Origin: Malus domestica
Lineage: Eukaryota; Streptophyta; Magnoliopsida; Rosales; Rosaceae
NCBI RefSeq assembly: GCF_042453785.1
Contig: NC_091668.1
Span: forward strand, 2,806,501 to 2,870,500
DNA length: 64,000 nt
Direction: 5' to 3'
Shown here: in pieces, positions 1-12,250 of the stretch
How positions within the stretch are numbered: position 1 is the first letter of the stretch
How the letters are laid out: every line of letters starts with the position of its first letter
Made by a program: the position numbers and the translations under genes
Notes under the pieces: generated by a model
The model's database searches: none
Seen by the model: the letters and a program-made list of their open reading frames with translations, nothing else
What the model was told of the DNA's origin: nothing

Positions 1-1102
1 CTTGAAATTTACTTGATTTGTACTTTTAGGTTGAACTAAATGTGAATCTAATGCACCCCATTTTTCTCAAGGCTGAAATACTTTAGTGTTACTAATTCAC
101 ATATTTTGAAAATCGGCAGTTAAAGGTATGTACTCTAGGGCATAAGTATAAATATGTAAAATATGACCACTAATATTAGAGTTTAGTAGTATTTATTTCT
201 ACTTGTATATGTGAAAATGAGTTCAATTTAATACCAAATTGTTTTTTTACGGGAGGTTTAACTCGAAATCAAATCAAATCCTACTTGTAGGCTTTTTGAA
301 TCTTAAAAAGTGTTATATTTGTCCTATTTGTATATTCAAATTCCAATTCCGCTCGCAGGTTTATGTTGTTGGCAATACATACATGATGATTATACAATAT
401 ATGAGGTATCCAACACTTCGAAAAGGAGGACTAATTATTTGTTAGAGTTTGAAAAGGCTAAACGCATTTAAGCAATTCTTGACCACAGTTAAAAAACACA
501 AGTTCTCTCAAAAACTTTCAACTGGAGTACCACTTGTGTTTTTGTCAACTTCGTGCTTTGAATCCAAGACTAATGAACATATGTGACTTGAAATTCTACC
601 GCAATTCTACTGGACTGGAATAATCATGTTTTGCATCACCCTCACGTTAGGGTTGAGCAAAAATGTCTATTTCATCGCATTAATCACGGAGAGCGCCAGC
701 TTGCCTTGTATGATCCACTAAACCACAACCCATGCATGCATGCCCACCATATAGTTTAATTAATTAATTAAATTTAAGGTTACTTTACTAATTGGTCTCT
801 GCTAGTTGAAATCTAATTGGTCTCTGCTAGTTGAAATCCCAATTAAACATATGATTATTATCATATAAATACATATATAGGTCTGTGATCAGGTGGAGTC
901 ATCATTCTAGTTGGGATATTTGTCATCCCCACCCCCCACCATACCCGCATTTCCTCTTTTTATTAAGAACTGCCATCGACGAAATTATTAACTCGATTCA
1001 ATGTGCATTAAGCAGCACCCTCATTTTCTTCCCACTATCCATTATCATTGCATATCCCATTCCACATTACCAACCTAAACTACATAATTAATTAAATCAC
1101 TA
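1..1102. other. AT-rich intergenic DNA, no gene seen
   Basis: No open frame here has coding character or splice-site support. A short tandem duplication of about 26 bp (unit beginning ctaattggtctctgctag) lies at roughly 789-838. The remainder is AT-rich and unremarkable. Confidence 0.6.
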
Positions 1103-1296
1103 CGGGGTGTCCTAGTGGTTGAGACTAATTTCAGGCTCGTATTCCACAAGACAGGTCATGTGTTTGATTCATGACGATAGTGAATCACACGATGGTGGTC
1201 AGGAGGAAGTTGAAATACCTCTTGTGAGTCTTCTCAACCTTCAAAAGGGTGGACTACAGTGGTGAAGCCATTAGCTGGTCCCCTTAAAAAAAAAAC
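1103..1296 (+). mobile_element. tRNA-derived SINE
   Basis: The element opens with a tRNA-like A box (tcctagtggttgag) followed about 35 bp later by a B-box-like motif (gtttgattc), the internal RNA polymerase III promoter layout of plant tRNA-derived SINEs. A non-tRNA body of about 100 bp and a terminal A-run near 1287-1296 follow. No clear target-site duplication was found, so the copy may be old. It cannot fold as a complete tRNA, so it is not called a tRNA gene. Confidence 0.7.
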
Positions 1297-1330
1297 TATG
1301 TAATGTGAAAACTCAAACTATAGAAAAAAA

Positions 1331-2152
1331 TGGGTTGATTACACATACACCCCTGAAGTTTTTTGTGTGTTTCACACAACCCGCTCAGGTTTTTAACATA
1401 TCACAAACACCCCAATTAACAAGTTTTTCCACCGGGTATTTTTCTCCCCAAGGAAGATTTTGGAGATGTTGAAACTGAGTGCCGATTGGGATCTTGCCAA
1501 CCAAGTGATTGCTTGAGAGGTTCAAGAATGCAAGGAAATGGAGTTCTGAAAATTCAGGTGGAACCTCTCATGTTGTTTCAGTGAAAGATCGAAATTCGAA
1601 AGACTCGAGATTTCGAAAGTTACTCGATGATGATGGGATTTCACCTATGAAATCATTGTTGGAGAAGTTGAGGATATACAATGATCTGAATTCTCCGATA
1701 TCGACATGTGTTTGTCCGTAAGAAATTGTTGCCTGAGAAGTCAATCGCGGTGAAGATAGTTACAATCTTTTCCTGGTCCATTGGCAAATCTTTGCTCACA
1801 GTTGTTACTGAGCTCCGGTATAAATATTTTCATCGTTTCTGCTCGCATGCAGAAGGTGATTTGCATCATCTTGGTTAGCCACCATAGCCTTCCATATTGC
1901 CAAAGATCCTACTGGTTACTATTGTCAAATATCATTAGGTTTTTCAAAAGATAGGTCTAATCAAAATTTGTAGTCAAACACTATTTTAACTCCGTAAGAG
2001 TTTCCTTGTATTTTCACAACTTTCTTCATAGAAGGGGATTTGTGAAATGATTTTAAAACGTAAGGGGAGTTTGTGATGTGCTGAAAACTTAAGGGGATTT
2101 TCGGAAAACACAAAAAACCTCAAAAGGTGTATGCGTAATTAATCCAAAAAAG
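1331..2152. mobile_element. TIR element carrying an unidentified insert
   Basis: The ends are inverted and similar over roughly 80-100 bp. The left arm reads gattacacatacacccc near 1338, and the right arm, on the reverse strand, reads attaattacgcatacacc near 2140. Both continue through a gaggttttttgtg-like block and a catcacaaac block. Between the arms, about 1450-1890 is less AT-rich and contains an open frame (about 1509-1721) with Ser/Lys-rich composition. The layout resembles Mutator-like or Pack-type elements that pick up host DNA. The parent gene was not recognised, and the target duplication is obscured by A-runs. Confidence 0.5.
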
Positions 2153-3429
2153 AATTCCTCATCTGTTAGCTATTAATGTCGGGTGCAACCATGCAAATAC
2201 AGTAGATTGCAATAACAATTGAGTTCAATTATTTTTATTTTTGTTATTTTAAGTGGTTTTTGCTAAAATTCATGGAATTTTAAGTGGCTTATAACTTTAT
2301 AAGTGAAGGGGAATTAGAAGAAAGCTCCTTGCTTCTTTTTGTTAGGTAGGAGGGAAACCCCTTTTTCGAACTTTGTATGTAACATCATAGGGGTTTGGGT
2401 GGAGTGACCCAATACAGAGGGACCTTGTGCGTGAGCTTGGCCGCATGACCACATAGAATAACTTACATAGTACATGTATATCAATATGGCAACATTCTAT
2501 GTTAATAAAATAAAGTTATTTGTAAATTTTTGTCTAAATGTTTAATTTTCAGGAGTACTAAATATTAAGTGAGGATGTACTCACGTCATGTAACTTATTC
2601 TCATGACTATGTGGCTCTCACGGTAGACGGTGGGGTAAGTACTATCATGTTAAAGAATAATAGTGATAGGTAGGGTTTATTTTTTATTTTTTATTTTTTA
2701 TTTGTATATTTTATTAATCATAAATAGTCCTTTATGTTTTAGTAATTAATCAATTCAGTCCTTCATGTATTCCCTTGGTTATCAAAATTGTCCTTGCCTT
2801 CCACACAAATGCCACATATGTACACTAACAGATTTTAACGGAAGTAAGCGACAAGTGCAATTTGTTTACCAAATTTATGAGTTTGGAACTAAAGAATCAA
2901 ATTGATAAGTCTTTAAAACATAAATGACTATTTGTGATAAAAACTCGTGATAAGCATATTAGATTGGGTCCGACCCAAAAACATGCAATGAAACTGGGTC
3001 CAATGCAACTTATAATGCCCTCGAAGCATGCAATGAAAATGGGGCCAACTTATAAAGATCCAAAAGCATTAAGAATGGGTCCATCCAAATTATAGTGATA
3101 GGAAGTCAGAAATGATTTATGTACTTAAGTTCCTTCTTGTGATTCGCTCTGTGTTTCTAGCCGTTGAATTGAACAAATGCCGGAATGTAGAAGTAGAAAA
3201 CAAAGAGTGAAAATAATAATAATACGCTAGCATTTCCAATTTCAATACTAAATAGGCAGGCACAATGTATAAAGTTTCTATTAGAGAACCTGAAGAAACT
3301 TACCGTTACAACATATTAACCACGTGACATCAAGAACGATCATATGTACGTACGAGACATATGGAATTTGAACCAAAGAAAGTTTTGTTGAACAAATTTT
3401 GCATAATTCTGAAGCAAGTCAATGAAACA
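2153..3429. other. Intergenic DNA downstream of the amino acid transporter
   Basis: No coding region seen. The stretch holds short simple repeats (tttta-type near 2678-2702) and a loosely repeated block containing catgcaatgaaa at about 2980-3060. The 3' end of the minus-strand transporter transcript must lie here, but no polyadenylation signal could be singled out. Confidence 0.5.
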
Positions 3430-6383
3430 TCAGTTCGGCGGCTTGAAGAACTTCAATTTAAGTCCGCTGTTCACCATGCTCCATACCCCTCCGATCGAAA
3501 ATGCCAAGCTAAAGGCGATCCCCAACCAGCCCAAGATCCAATGGAAATACCAGTTGAAGCTGTACTTCGTGGGTTTTTTAATAAGAACCCACATGAAGCA
3601 AGGATAGGCGAATGTGACCGGAAGCGTGAGCCCTCCTAGTAGACCGGCAAGACTGGAGAGGAAGGGGAGCGCCACGCCTATGAAGAAGTTGATGAATCCA
3701 TAGAGAACTCGGAAACCAGACCTGACCCAAATTGAGCAAGGGCGATTGGTGCGGCTGGTGTAACCGGCTTCAAAACTGTCGAATACTGGCATGGAGTATA
3801 TCTGGAAACTGCTCAAGCAATTGAACACAACTAGTAGGAAACACATTGCAAGGAGTCCTCTTGGAATGTCATGACTGTGGAATCCGTACAGGGCATTGAG
3901 AATCCCTCCTGAAGGCATCTGCAGCCAAACAGAACATGCAATCCAATCAACAAAAGACTGCATTTATAAAAACCGATGAAATGCGCCTCACAAGTTAAAA
4001 GAACGGTGATCTTACAAGGTTTCCATAAGCCCAGAAGCCTCCAATTGCAACAGGGAACAAACACATGGCAATGAAGAAATAAGCAACCTTGGCTCCCCTC
4101 CACATTGGCACATGAGCCGGGTGCTTAAAGGTCGATGGCATTGTTGCCTAAGTCGGATAAATGGATTTGCGTTAGATAAGAATTCATAGTGAAAATTTCC
4201 AACTGAAGATGAGTTCATCACTTCAGGACTGATAGAGTGCATACCTGAATCTCGAGAACTAAATTGTGCCCCCTGAAAGCAAAGGCTACAATACCAAGAG
4301 CATTCAGGACGGCAAAGACAGAAGCCGAAGCGGTTGGCAACGAAATGGGTTCATACGAAATTGTGGGTGGTCTTGTCTGGCTAACAGAGAGAACCCAAAC
4401 CATTGTAGAGTAAGTTATGGCGGTCACAGCCCCAACGAGCGAAAGTCCTGCAATCGAATTGAGGTTTGGGAGCTGAGATAGAACGATACATAGCGAAGTG
4501 AACACTAGGTACCACTCAACTGTCGTTAGGGGATTCGACGAACATAGCGGTCCACAAACTATCTGGAAAAATAGTTTCATGGTCTCCCCTCCTATGAGAA
4601 TTAAAGCTGTTGCAGTTCCAGCTGATAAATAGACAGTGGGGAAGAGAGCAAGCCAAACTCCCAATCTTTCCCCTGCCACAAAGAAATATATATATATGCC
4701 AGTTAATGACTTATTCACATGCCATGTTCTCAATTCCGAATGTATAGCGCTCGCAAAGATCGAACTAAATTCTTTGAATGCGGTGATACCTAATGCAGAT
4801 TATGAAATATTCAAGAAACAAATAATCTTGCAGTTGTTGACCTGTTGGTAAATGTAAGCTCTCTTACCAAATGCAGCTTGTGCAAGCTCCACATATCTGT
4901 TGTACCGCTTTCCCGGGACTGCTTCGTGAAGCTGAACTAGAATCCACAATGTGTATAGCTGCCAGAAGTAGGCTATGGTTAAGGAAAGTGTTCCCCAGCT
5001 CCTGTGGACAAAATCAAGTAAATTACAAATGCCCCAACCAAGTCCAGTCATTTCAATTTTCAACTAGTTGTTCTTAGCAGATTTGACAATTTTATCCTAA
5101 TTCAAACACTTCAAATCTATGAATATTGGCTTATATTATACCATTCATGACCAAATACACAATTCAAAAATGTATAATTGTGCAGCAGGTTCTCATAAAC
5201 ACGTTAAATTTCTTTGAATTCTTGGATGCATTGCGCACATCCAATCGGTAAATTCATTTACGTATTGTTATGCATTGGTGTATTGTGAAATTTTTGCATA
5301 TTGAAATGAACAGTTGAAAGGAATTCATTGACCTCTCTTTAGTAATTAAAAATTATAACACCAAAATAATTATAAATTCAAAAAGTTAAAGGTAAGCAAA
5401 GAGTAGGATTGCAGTGAAGAGAATAAAACAAGATCTTTGAAGTTATGGAAAAGCAAAAGGTAAAGGAAGTGACATGCCTCAAGAATGTTCTGTCATTTAC
5501 TTTTTCCAAATTAAAAGAATAACCTATGATTAATTTTCAATAAATGAAGTGACTTTAATCTGCTGGACCCACAAAAGCCATAAACTTTAGTCAAATTCCT
5601 CACACCAGAAACCATGTGAGAGAGTGACAGAAGCCGCAGAAAATCAAGTAGAAAACGCCAACAAACATAATTCCAAATCAAAATTTCACATCTGGGTAAT
5701 TAATAGAATTAAGATAAAAACAATTAACCCTAAAGCTTGGAACTTTATGAAGCTTGAGCTAGTTAGGTGGTAATCAAGATTTATCAGTAATTATTAGTCG
5801 AGGAGTAGGTTTAGCTAATTAATTACCAACCAAGAAACGTAATTCCAGAGCTAAACCACAACTGGATAATTAACCAAAAATGCAGTTAACCCCCTAAAGC
5901 AACAAACTTTATGAAGCTTGAGGTAATTAGGTGAAATGGGTAATTACGATTTATCAGTAATTGTGATTAGCAGAGCAGGGTTTAACCAGTTAATTACCAG
6001 CCGAGAAAAGAGAAGGCGACGGGAAGCACCAGGGCCTGGAAGCCAACGCCGGCATTGAGGTTATGAAACGCAGCGTAGTGAGCGTTGCCGTTGCGGGATT
6101 CGGTGATGGGAAGCCACGCGTCCTGCGGGTTGAGCTTGGTGAGGTGGCCCACCTCCTCCAAGTATCCCTTCATGTTGACCAGCACCCGCTTCATGGGCGT
6201 GCCGATGGGGCTGAGGAACCTGGGCGAGATGAACGATGTCGGAGTCCAGGCCGTGGACGACTTAGCCTCCTTGGACGGCAGGCGAGGGGACCTCTGACCA
6301 GATGGGGTTTGTATCTCCGGCGTCGACACCCCGCGTGGGGTCGCCGGAATCGATATCAGCTCCGTCTCGGGCCTCTCATCCAT
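3430..6383 (-). CDS. AATL1: Lysine/histidine transporter-like amino acid permease (LHT8/AATL1-like)
   Basis: Five exons on the minus strand: 6383-5998, 5001-4868, 4672-4245, 4147-4016 and 3918-3430. All junctions are GT..AG and in frame, giving 522 aa, close to Arabidopsis AATL1 as I recall it. Residues 1 to about 95 form a Ser/Thr/Pro-rich cytosolic extension with several TP/SP sites. The Aa_trans permease fold follows, starting at NLNAGVGFQALVLPVAF and ending in hydrophobic helices that include an LGWLGIAFSLAFSIGGVW segment. The family imports amino acids with protons at the plasma membrane. The start codon was chosen because it opens the conserved acidic N-terminus (MDERPETEL) about 40 nt downstream of the likely transcription start; the frame stays open upstream, but that part looks like leader sequence. 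Substrate specificity cannot be read from sequence. Confidence 0.93.
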
Positions 6384-6451
6384 TGCTTCCAGTGTGTTTA
6401 ATGCGTTGAAAGTGTTTTTGTTAATGCCTGAGAGAGTTGCTCTGGTGCTCT

Positions 6452-6460
6452 TATATATAA
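6452..6460 (-). promoter_or_regulatory. TATA box of the LHT-like transporter
   Basis: On the minus strand the sequence reads attatatataag about 70 bp upstream of the start codon at 6383. Normal plant spacing would put the transcription start near 6425 and give a short leader of about 40 nt without upstream ATGs. Confidence 0.55.
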
Positions 6461-7702
6461 TGGAGGTACGAGAAGCTGTGTTTCTCTGTGTGTTTATGCG
6501 TGTGAATAATGGCACTTTTTTCTTTTTGCTTTCAGTGTTGTGTGTCGGAACGCCAGTGATGATCAGAAGGAGCGTGGGGCCTTTGAGTGAGTGAGAGATT
6601 GATATGACATGATGTAGGAAGAGAAGGATGTGAGCGAGGAGGAGCTTCAATTTAAACAAAGTAACGATCTTGCTTAAAAATTTCGTAATCTGTGTTCTTT
6701 TAATGAGAAGTAGATTCTTATTTATTAAGCTAGATTAGCTTTGTAGAACACACGACAGACCCGAACATAAGTGGTGGTGTTACCGTTTGGAAAAAGTGGT
6801 GAGCAAAATCTAAACTTTGAGGAAATAAGTCAACAATGTATATCAAACTGATACTTGTTTTCACGTGCAATCTCATTATGCATGTAGGTAGAGATAGAAA
6901 CAAACAGAGCATTGGAGTTGTAGAACAAGACGATTCAGGAGCATTTTCGTCCAAAGATGTCACTTCATTAGCCTTTTGCGAAATGAAGTGTTTTATAATC
7001 GGTAACTCTCAAGTGTACTTCATAGTTCCAACATTTAGACAAACAAACTATGTTCAATATGAAGAACAGAACAATTGCAACCATCTTAACTACGCTTAAG
7101 CTTTTTGCAAATGTATCAATTATCTATATCAAGTTTAACACTGTTTCAGCTCTATCATGCATGTAAAGAGAGAAATAACCACGCACAACAAAACAAGTGC
7201 ATCCTGCACTACTAAAATAGGCAATGGAGGTCTACTGCTCGGATTTTTCTAAAATCGACACTCTAATACCATGTTAGACAACTAATAAACTCGAAATCTT
7301 AAAGTCCCAGCACCATGTTTTACTTAATTTTAGTGGAGGGGTGGGATAAGGAAGGCTCGTGAATTTGGTCAAAGAGTCGAGCAATCATGCGTTGTTGGTG
7401 AATGTGCGATGAACGTTATTTGGATGGGTCCTAGAAAGTATGTCCGGCCTGCGGAATTTTCGGTTCTTTGGTGTTGGGCATTGCACGCGACGATTGGCGG
7501 GTGGGGATGCGAGATTGCGAGGTGAGGTGATCGCTGCATTGGTCTGTGTTGGCGTGTGGATAGACATTAACTTAGAGTTTTTTTTTTCACTCATCCCACA
7601 AGTCACAAGTTACAAGTAAGCGTGACTGTTGACTGCGACTCCTTGTTCCAATAAGATTTGGATTTGGGACATTCTTGACTGTGAACACCTACCTCCATTG
7701 TG
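6461..7702. other. Upstream region of the transporter, no gene seen
   Basis: This stretch should contain the transporter's promoter. Short open frames are present on both strands but have no recognisable domain, and stop codons interrupt them quickly. No repeat family was recognised. Confidence 0.5.
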
Positions 7703-7875
7703 TTTTTTTTTTTTTTAAAGTATATTGATATTTTACACTAATGAGAGAGAGAGAGTTCGCTTAAATCACGTAATGGGTATTCTAATTTAATATCGAATTC
7801 GTTATTTACGGGATTCGATTATAAGACATATCGTTTGTAAGTGAAGAGGAATACCACCAGACCGTAAGATTTTCT
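7703..7875 (-). mobile_element. tRNA-derived SINE
   Basis: Read on the minus strand, the element begins with ggtctggtggtattcctctt (A-box region), has a B-box-like ataatcgaatcccg about 35 bp later, then a body and a terminal A-run (the T-run at 7704-7718 on the plus strand). This head type is widespread among plant SINEs. Possible short flanking repeats (aatgga) are weak. Confidence 0.65.
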
Positions 7876-9530
7876 TCCATTCTAATTTCCTTTATGTGGT
7901 TTTTTCTCTCAGACTTTTTGCTTTGTGTCATTTTATAAAAAAGTTAAAACAAGATGTTGACATAACTTAATTGTGACCTTTTCAAATAAGAAATAAGGGA
8001 AATGAAGGAAAAAAGATGAGAGAAAATCCTACTTTATTTCTAAAACATTAGTTAAAACGAATATCCTCATTGCACAAAATCATGACAATAGTGATGAAAA
8101 AGGGTCGTTGTTCTTCTCATTTGATATTGAAAATCGACTAGAAAGAGAGTTTTTTTAAATCCTAATTGTTGAAATGGTTAGCTTTCCAAAATATCATCAG
8201 TATTTTGATTCGTAATATTTGATTCTTGTGTCTCAATATTTGTTTTTGATCATTTTAAATAATTAAGATTTATTTTCTAATTATTTTAAATAGTTTCTTA
8301 TTACTATTTAGGGGAAAAGTATATGGAAGTACCAAATTGTCACACAACATTTAATGGTTAAATTTTTGGGTTGTGTATAAAAAAATTTAAATAAATCAAC
8401 CTATATAAATAAGAGCTTGTTTTGATTTGCTTTTAAAATGAAAATGTTTTTAGAATCAATTCTTAATAAAAATACAAGTAAATTTTGAAAAAATACTTAA
8501 AGCGCTTCTTGCAGAAAGCACTTTAAGTGTTGTTCGAACAAAAAGAAATTTCTTTTTAAAAATATTTTCAATCATTTTAAAAACACATTCAAACGAGTTC
8601 AAAATTAATTTGTTTAATCGTATATAAACAAATGAATAAGAACGAGAGTACATTGCGATGCGCGTGAGGTTGGAGTTGACAAGGACCGGAAAACGGTGGT
8701 CCCACAGCCCAGCACTCCATACAATTTCTGAACGTCAGTGGGCCAGCGGCGGTAACTTTTTTAAAAAAGCGGTAATTTTCAAGCAACAATACAGATAAAA
8801 AAATGCCAGATATTTACCCAACACAACCACGTGCTTCCCATCGCGCGTTTGCTGCTGGTGCACACGTGCCAATTTTTTTTTATATAATTTTTAGGGTTTT
8901 GTTGGTAATCTGGGTAAAAAGGTCAAGTAATTACTGTCACGCATTTGCGTTGGAAATTAACTGCTGATGGAAACGCATGCAAGCTGCTCGAGGCATGCGT
9001 ATTAATTATCTGCTATCATATTTTTTTAGGATCATTAATTCGAATTATTAATCATCTTCTGTAATTATATTTTAATTTGTTTTTAAGAATAAAGGTCCCA
9101 TGCGGATAAATGGTTGGCCGAAAGTTACAACTTGGTTAGCCGTCAAGTTTTCATTAATATGGTGCTTCAAGTAGGGCCTTGGAAGAAATTCTTTTCACAT
9201 TTGTGGAGCATTGGGTACTTACATTACATTATCTTCAAAGGAGATATTAATTAAATTTTGAACATAAAATTTAAAATTTGATAGTTTATGTGGTACTTTG
9301 ATATTTTTTAAAGTTTTGTTTTCCGACTGATATGTCAAATTAAATTATTATTTTTTTATTTTATAAAATAAATTATTAAACTAATTAAAATTTAATAAAG
9401 GATATTTAAAGTTTAATCAGTAATTTGTTCACCTTCCTTGATGAAAAGAAGAAAAAAGTAGGATATTAAATGATTAAACTAATTAAAAATTAATGAAATA
9501 TATTTAATAATTAATAAAAAAACATTTGAA
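7876..9530. other. AT-rich intergenic DNA, no gene seen
   Basis: No coding region or clear element boundary was recognised. A less AT-rich block lies at about 8650-8880, but its open frame (about 8589-8789, minus) has no recognisable domain. Confidence 0.5.
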
Positions 9531-9554
9531 GCTGCTGTCAAATTTGACAGCAGC
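9531..9554. repeat. Perfect 24-bp palindrome
   Basis: The sequence gctgctgtcaaa is followed immediately by its exact reverse complement with no spacer. It is a stem that could extrude as a cruciform, or the remnant of an inverted-repeat element. A ggagatgctctta motif typical of MITE ends lies about 120 bp to the right, but no matching left end was found. Confidence 0.8.
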
Positions 9555-9705
9555 ATCTTTTGCTGCCAATCTATGTCATCGCCACATAGGATTTGACACT
9601 TCGGTTGGAGATTAGTGTGGTCTTTTTTTACTATTATAGCTAATGTATATATTTTGGCATCTCCTTTGGAGATGCTCTTACGGATTCTACAATGAGAGAT
9701 TTTTT

Positions 9706-9850
9706 GTGATTCGGAATACGGGATGGTACACTAAGTGTCACTATATAAATGGTGGGATATGTTTATTAAAAAATTAATAACTTAAAAAATAAAAGTTTCT
9801 ACCACTTTATATAAAAATACGTGGTGTACTATCCATGTTTCGGTCACAAT
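9706..9850. repeat. Foldback (inverted-repeat) element, copy 1
   Basis: The left arm (gattcggaatacgggatggtacac...ctatataaatggtgg) pairs imperfectly with the right arm (ccactttatataaaaatacg...gtactatccatgtttcgg). The two arms of about 55 bp are separated by a short loop. A related structure follows at 10100-10245, so this looks like a small MITE family. Confidence 0.6.
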
Positions 9851-10099
9851 AAAAAATTTATCCTCTACGATAAACAAGTGAATGGGGTCTGTGCGCTGAG
9901 AAAATGAAAGATGAGTTAAACTGATGATAAGAGAAGAAAAACTAATATAAAAATGTCTATGGATGACAGGCAGAAGAGAAGGAACTTTCAAACATAAAAT
10001 GGGCACAAATGTCCAATATTAACTTTAGGTTCAAATTCTTTCCGAAGTATTGTGTCCTAGATGCAGGATAGGATGGGTTCAAATATAAACGGGAGACAT

Positions 10100-10245
10100 T
10101 TTTCCGTTATTCGAAACACAATTTGGTATACTCTGTGTCATAATATAAATGAAGAATTTTTTCTTCCGCGTTTTTTCCATTAATATTATGACACTTGGTT
10201 GTACTGCTCGTGTTTCGAGTTCACTGGAATATTTCTCCAAACATG
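10100..10245. repeat. Foldback (inverted-repeat) element, copy 2
   Basis: The left arm (ttcgaaacacaatttggtat..gtgtcataatataaat) and the right arm (attaatattatgacacttgg..gtactgctcgtgtttcgag) are inverted copies of each other. The arm sequence is related to that of the 9706-9850 element, including the gtgtca and tttcgaa/gattcgg blocks. Confidence 0.6.
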
Positions 10246-10889
10246 GGGTCATCAAAGATGGAAAATGATGCTTAAGCATGGAGTTGGTGAGTGGTGAAGG
10301 TAGCAGTATTTGAATAGATCACTCTAAATGTCCACAAGCAATATATATGGCGATGTTAAACCGAAATGGAAACATCCCCAAGCACTATTTTGTAGAGATA
10401 TTTATGTTCTCTTATAAGCAAAATCTCATCCTGACTCACGTGAATGATAAGTTTGATCTTATTTATGAATAGTTATCTGGTAATTTAGTGCAAATCCGAG
10501 TAAAATATCTCTTATCTACTCCCCTATCACCTTTGGTGTCTCCTTGTGGTCCTTCTCTTTAGCCTTTCCTCGGCCCTTAGAGCTAGTTGATAGGCCACTT
10601 TCCGCATCTGATGTATCGAGATTTCATCTTGGATTTCTAACCTCAAGCCCTATCAATCTCCAGTCGCACTCCTACACTGACCAACGAATGACGGGGCACG
10701 CTATTACCGTGGCTCCCAATGCGGCATGTCAAAATGCTCCCAGTCATTCCATAGACTCTGGGGGCCCAAGAAGAATATCCATGAGGCTCCAATGATAAGA
10801 ATCGAAGCCCAGAAACTTTTTAATCAGGCCTTCGTGCTTTTTCATTTTTCACTCTAAAATATACTTTACGTCGAGCCGTTAATCTAAAT

Positions 10890-11140
10890 AAAAACTATGA
10901 AGTTTTAACGAAAAACCCACGGTACTGTTCATTTTAACGAAAAACTATATTTTTACATTAAAAATTCAAACATGGTGCTATTCACTTTATCATTTATTTT
11001 GTTCTTATTATTAAAACTTAAAGTTTTCAAGTCATTTTCATTAGTTTTTCTTAAAAACTAATGAAAATGACTTCAAAAATTTGCATTTTAACTAAAAATT
11101 ACCCTATAATTTTATTTAATGATAAGGACAAAAAAAATAA
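10890..11140. mobile_element. MITE copy with taacgaaaaa / ggtactgttca arms
   Basis: The left arm (about 10895-11053) carries the blocks taacgaaaaacccacggtac, ctattcactttatcatttat and aaaacttaaagttttcaag. The same blocks form both arms of the MITE inside the NPF intron at 23829-24231. Here the right arm is partial. At the centre, gtcattttcattagttttt and its exact reverse complement are separated by only 3 nt (about 11030-11071). I recall this repeat as common in apple. Confidence 0.7.
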
Positions 11141-11181
11141 AACCTCACAAAAGCGCATGCATTGCAAATTTTGTAAACTTA

Positions 11182-11182
<1 letters not shown>

Positions 11183-11226
<44 letters not shown>
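11183..11226. repeat. (TA)n microsatellite
   Basis: About 22 uninterrupted TA units, a likely polymorphic marker. Open frames crossing it are runs of Tyr-Ile and are artefacts. Confidence 0.95.
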
Positions 11227-11227
<1 letters not shown>

Positions 11228-11828
11228 CAGCAACCCACACCTTTTATTGTTATTTTCTTTAGTAGCTTCAAACCCTAGCCTCATAGCCCCATGTGCCTCC
11301 TTTCTCTTTCTTTATTTCATGTTTAGGAGCTTTAATGATGATAGTTAGTACTTTCAATGCTCCTCTCGTGTTCCTGCTCTCGCAATTTTCAACGAAAATG
11401 TAATAAACTATCTCCCATAACAATCTTAACTGATGATTTCCTATTTGACCTTTTGTGATAATGGAATAGGCTCGCATCGTTCCCAAAATTAAAGAAATAC
11501 CTACTTTCTTCAGACTTAAATGACTAAATGCTTTGGATGACACTTACTGAAGAGATTCGACCATCATAATACTTTTGACGACATTCTCGTGTATAGAATA
11601 ATTATTTGGGTTTGCTATTCATTGTTAGAATGTTCACGACTCATCCATTAATCAGTATAACAACTAATCATAAAACACAACTAATCATTTGTATGTTGAT
11701 GACATGCCTTTTCCAAGTTTATTTTTCAAACCATTGGCAACTAATTTCTAGGCCCCCAAAGCCATAGATGCTAGTGTGCATTTTCCAATTGAACTTCACC
11801 TGTTGTCCATTGTTTTCTCTGCCATGGT
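11227..11828. other. Intergenic DNA, no gene seen
   Basis: No recognisable coding region or repeat boundary. Confidence 0.5.
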
Positions 11829-12250
11829 TAATGAAATAGTGAAAATACTAGCGTTTAATTTAAGAAATAGTCAGTGTTTAGTTTACGAAATAGTGATAGT
11901 ATTAGTGTTCAGTTTAAGAAATAGTGATAATACTAATGTTTGGTTTAAGAAATAGTTAGTGTACGAAACAGTGATAGTATAAGTGTTCGGTTTAAGAAAT
12001 AGTTAGTGTTTAATTTACGAAATAGTGATAGTAATAGTGTTCGATTTAAGAAATAGTCAATGTTTAGTTTACGAAATAGTGAGAGTATTAGTGTTTGGTT
12101 TAATAAATAGTCAGTATTCAGTTTAAGAAATAGTGATAGGATTAGTGTTCGGTTTAAGAGTTAGTCATTATTTGGTTTGGGAAATAGTTAGTGTTAAGTT
12201 CTAAATATAATCAGTGTTCAATTCTATAAATAATCAATGTTCAGTTGTAA
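11829..12250. repeat. Degenerate minisatellite, unit about 54 bp
   Basis: The motif built from aaatagtcagtgtttagttt plus acgaaatagtgatagtatta recurs about seven times with substitutions and small indels. Each unit is itself a near-duplicate of a half unit (aaatagt..gtgtt..ggtttaag). The array has no long open frame and no sign of function. Confidence 0.8.

Noticed and set aside
1103..1296. tRNA gene suggested by A- and B-box sequences
   Set aside because: No cloverleaf with a matching acceptor stem follows, the B box is imperfect and an A-run ends the unit. It is a SINE. The same reasoning applies to 7703-7875 and 25896-26029.
6063..6401. A 112-codon plus-strand frame with Arg/Gly-rich composition
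   Set aside because: It is the antisense of exon 1 of the amino acid transporter, whose minus-strand reading is clearly the conserved one.
10544..10795. An 83-codon plus-strand frame in a less AT-rich block
   Set aside because: It has no recognised domain, no splice or promoter support, and short competing frames on the same stretch. It is possibly repeat-derived.
11061..11348. Open frames across the TA repeat encoding Tyr-Ile runs on both strands
   Set aside because: They are translations of a (TA)n microsatellite and have no coding signal outside it.
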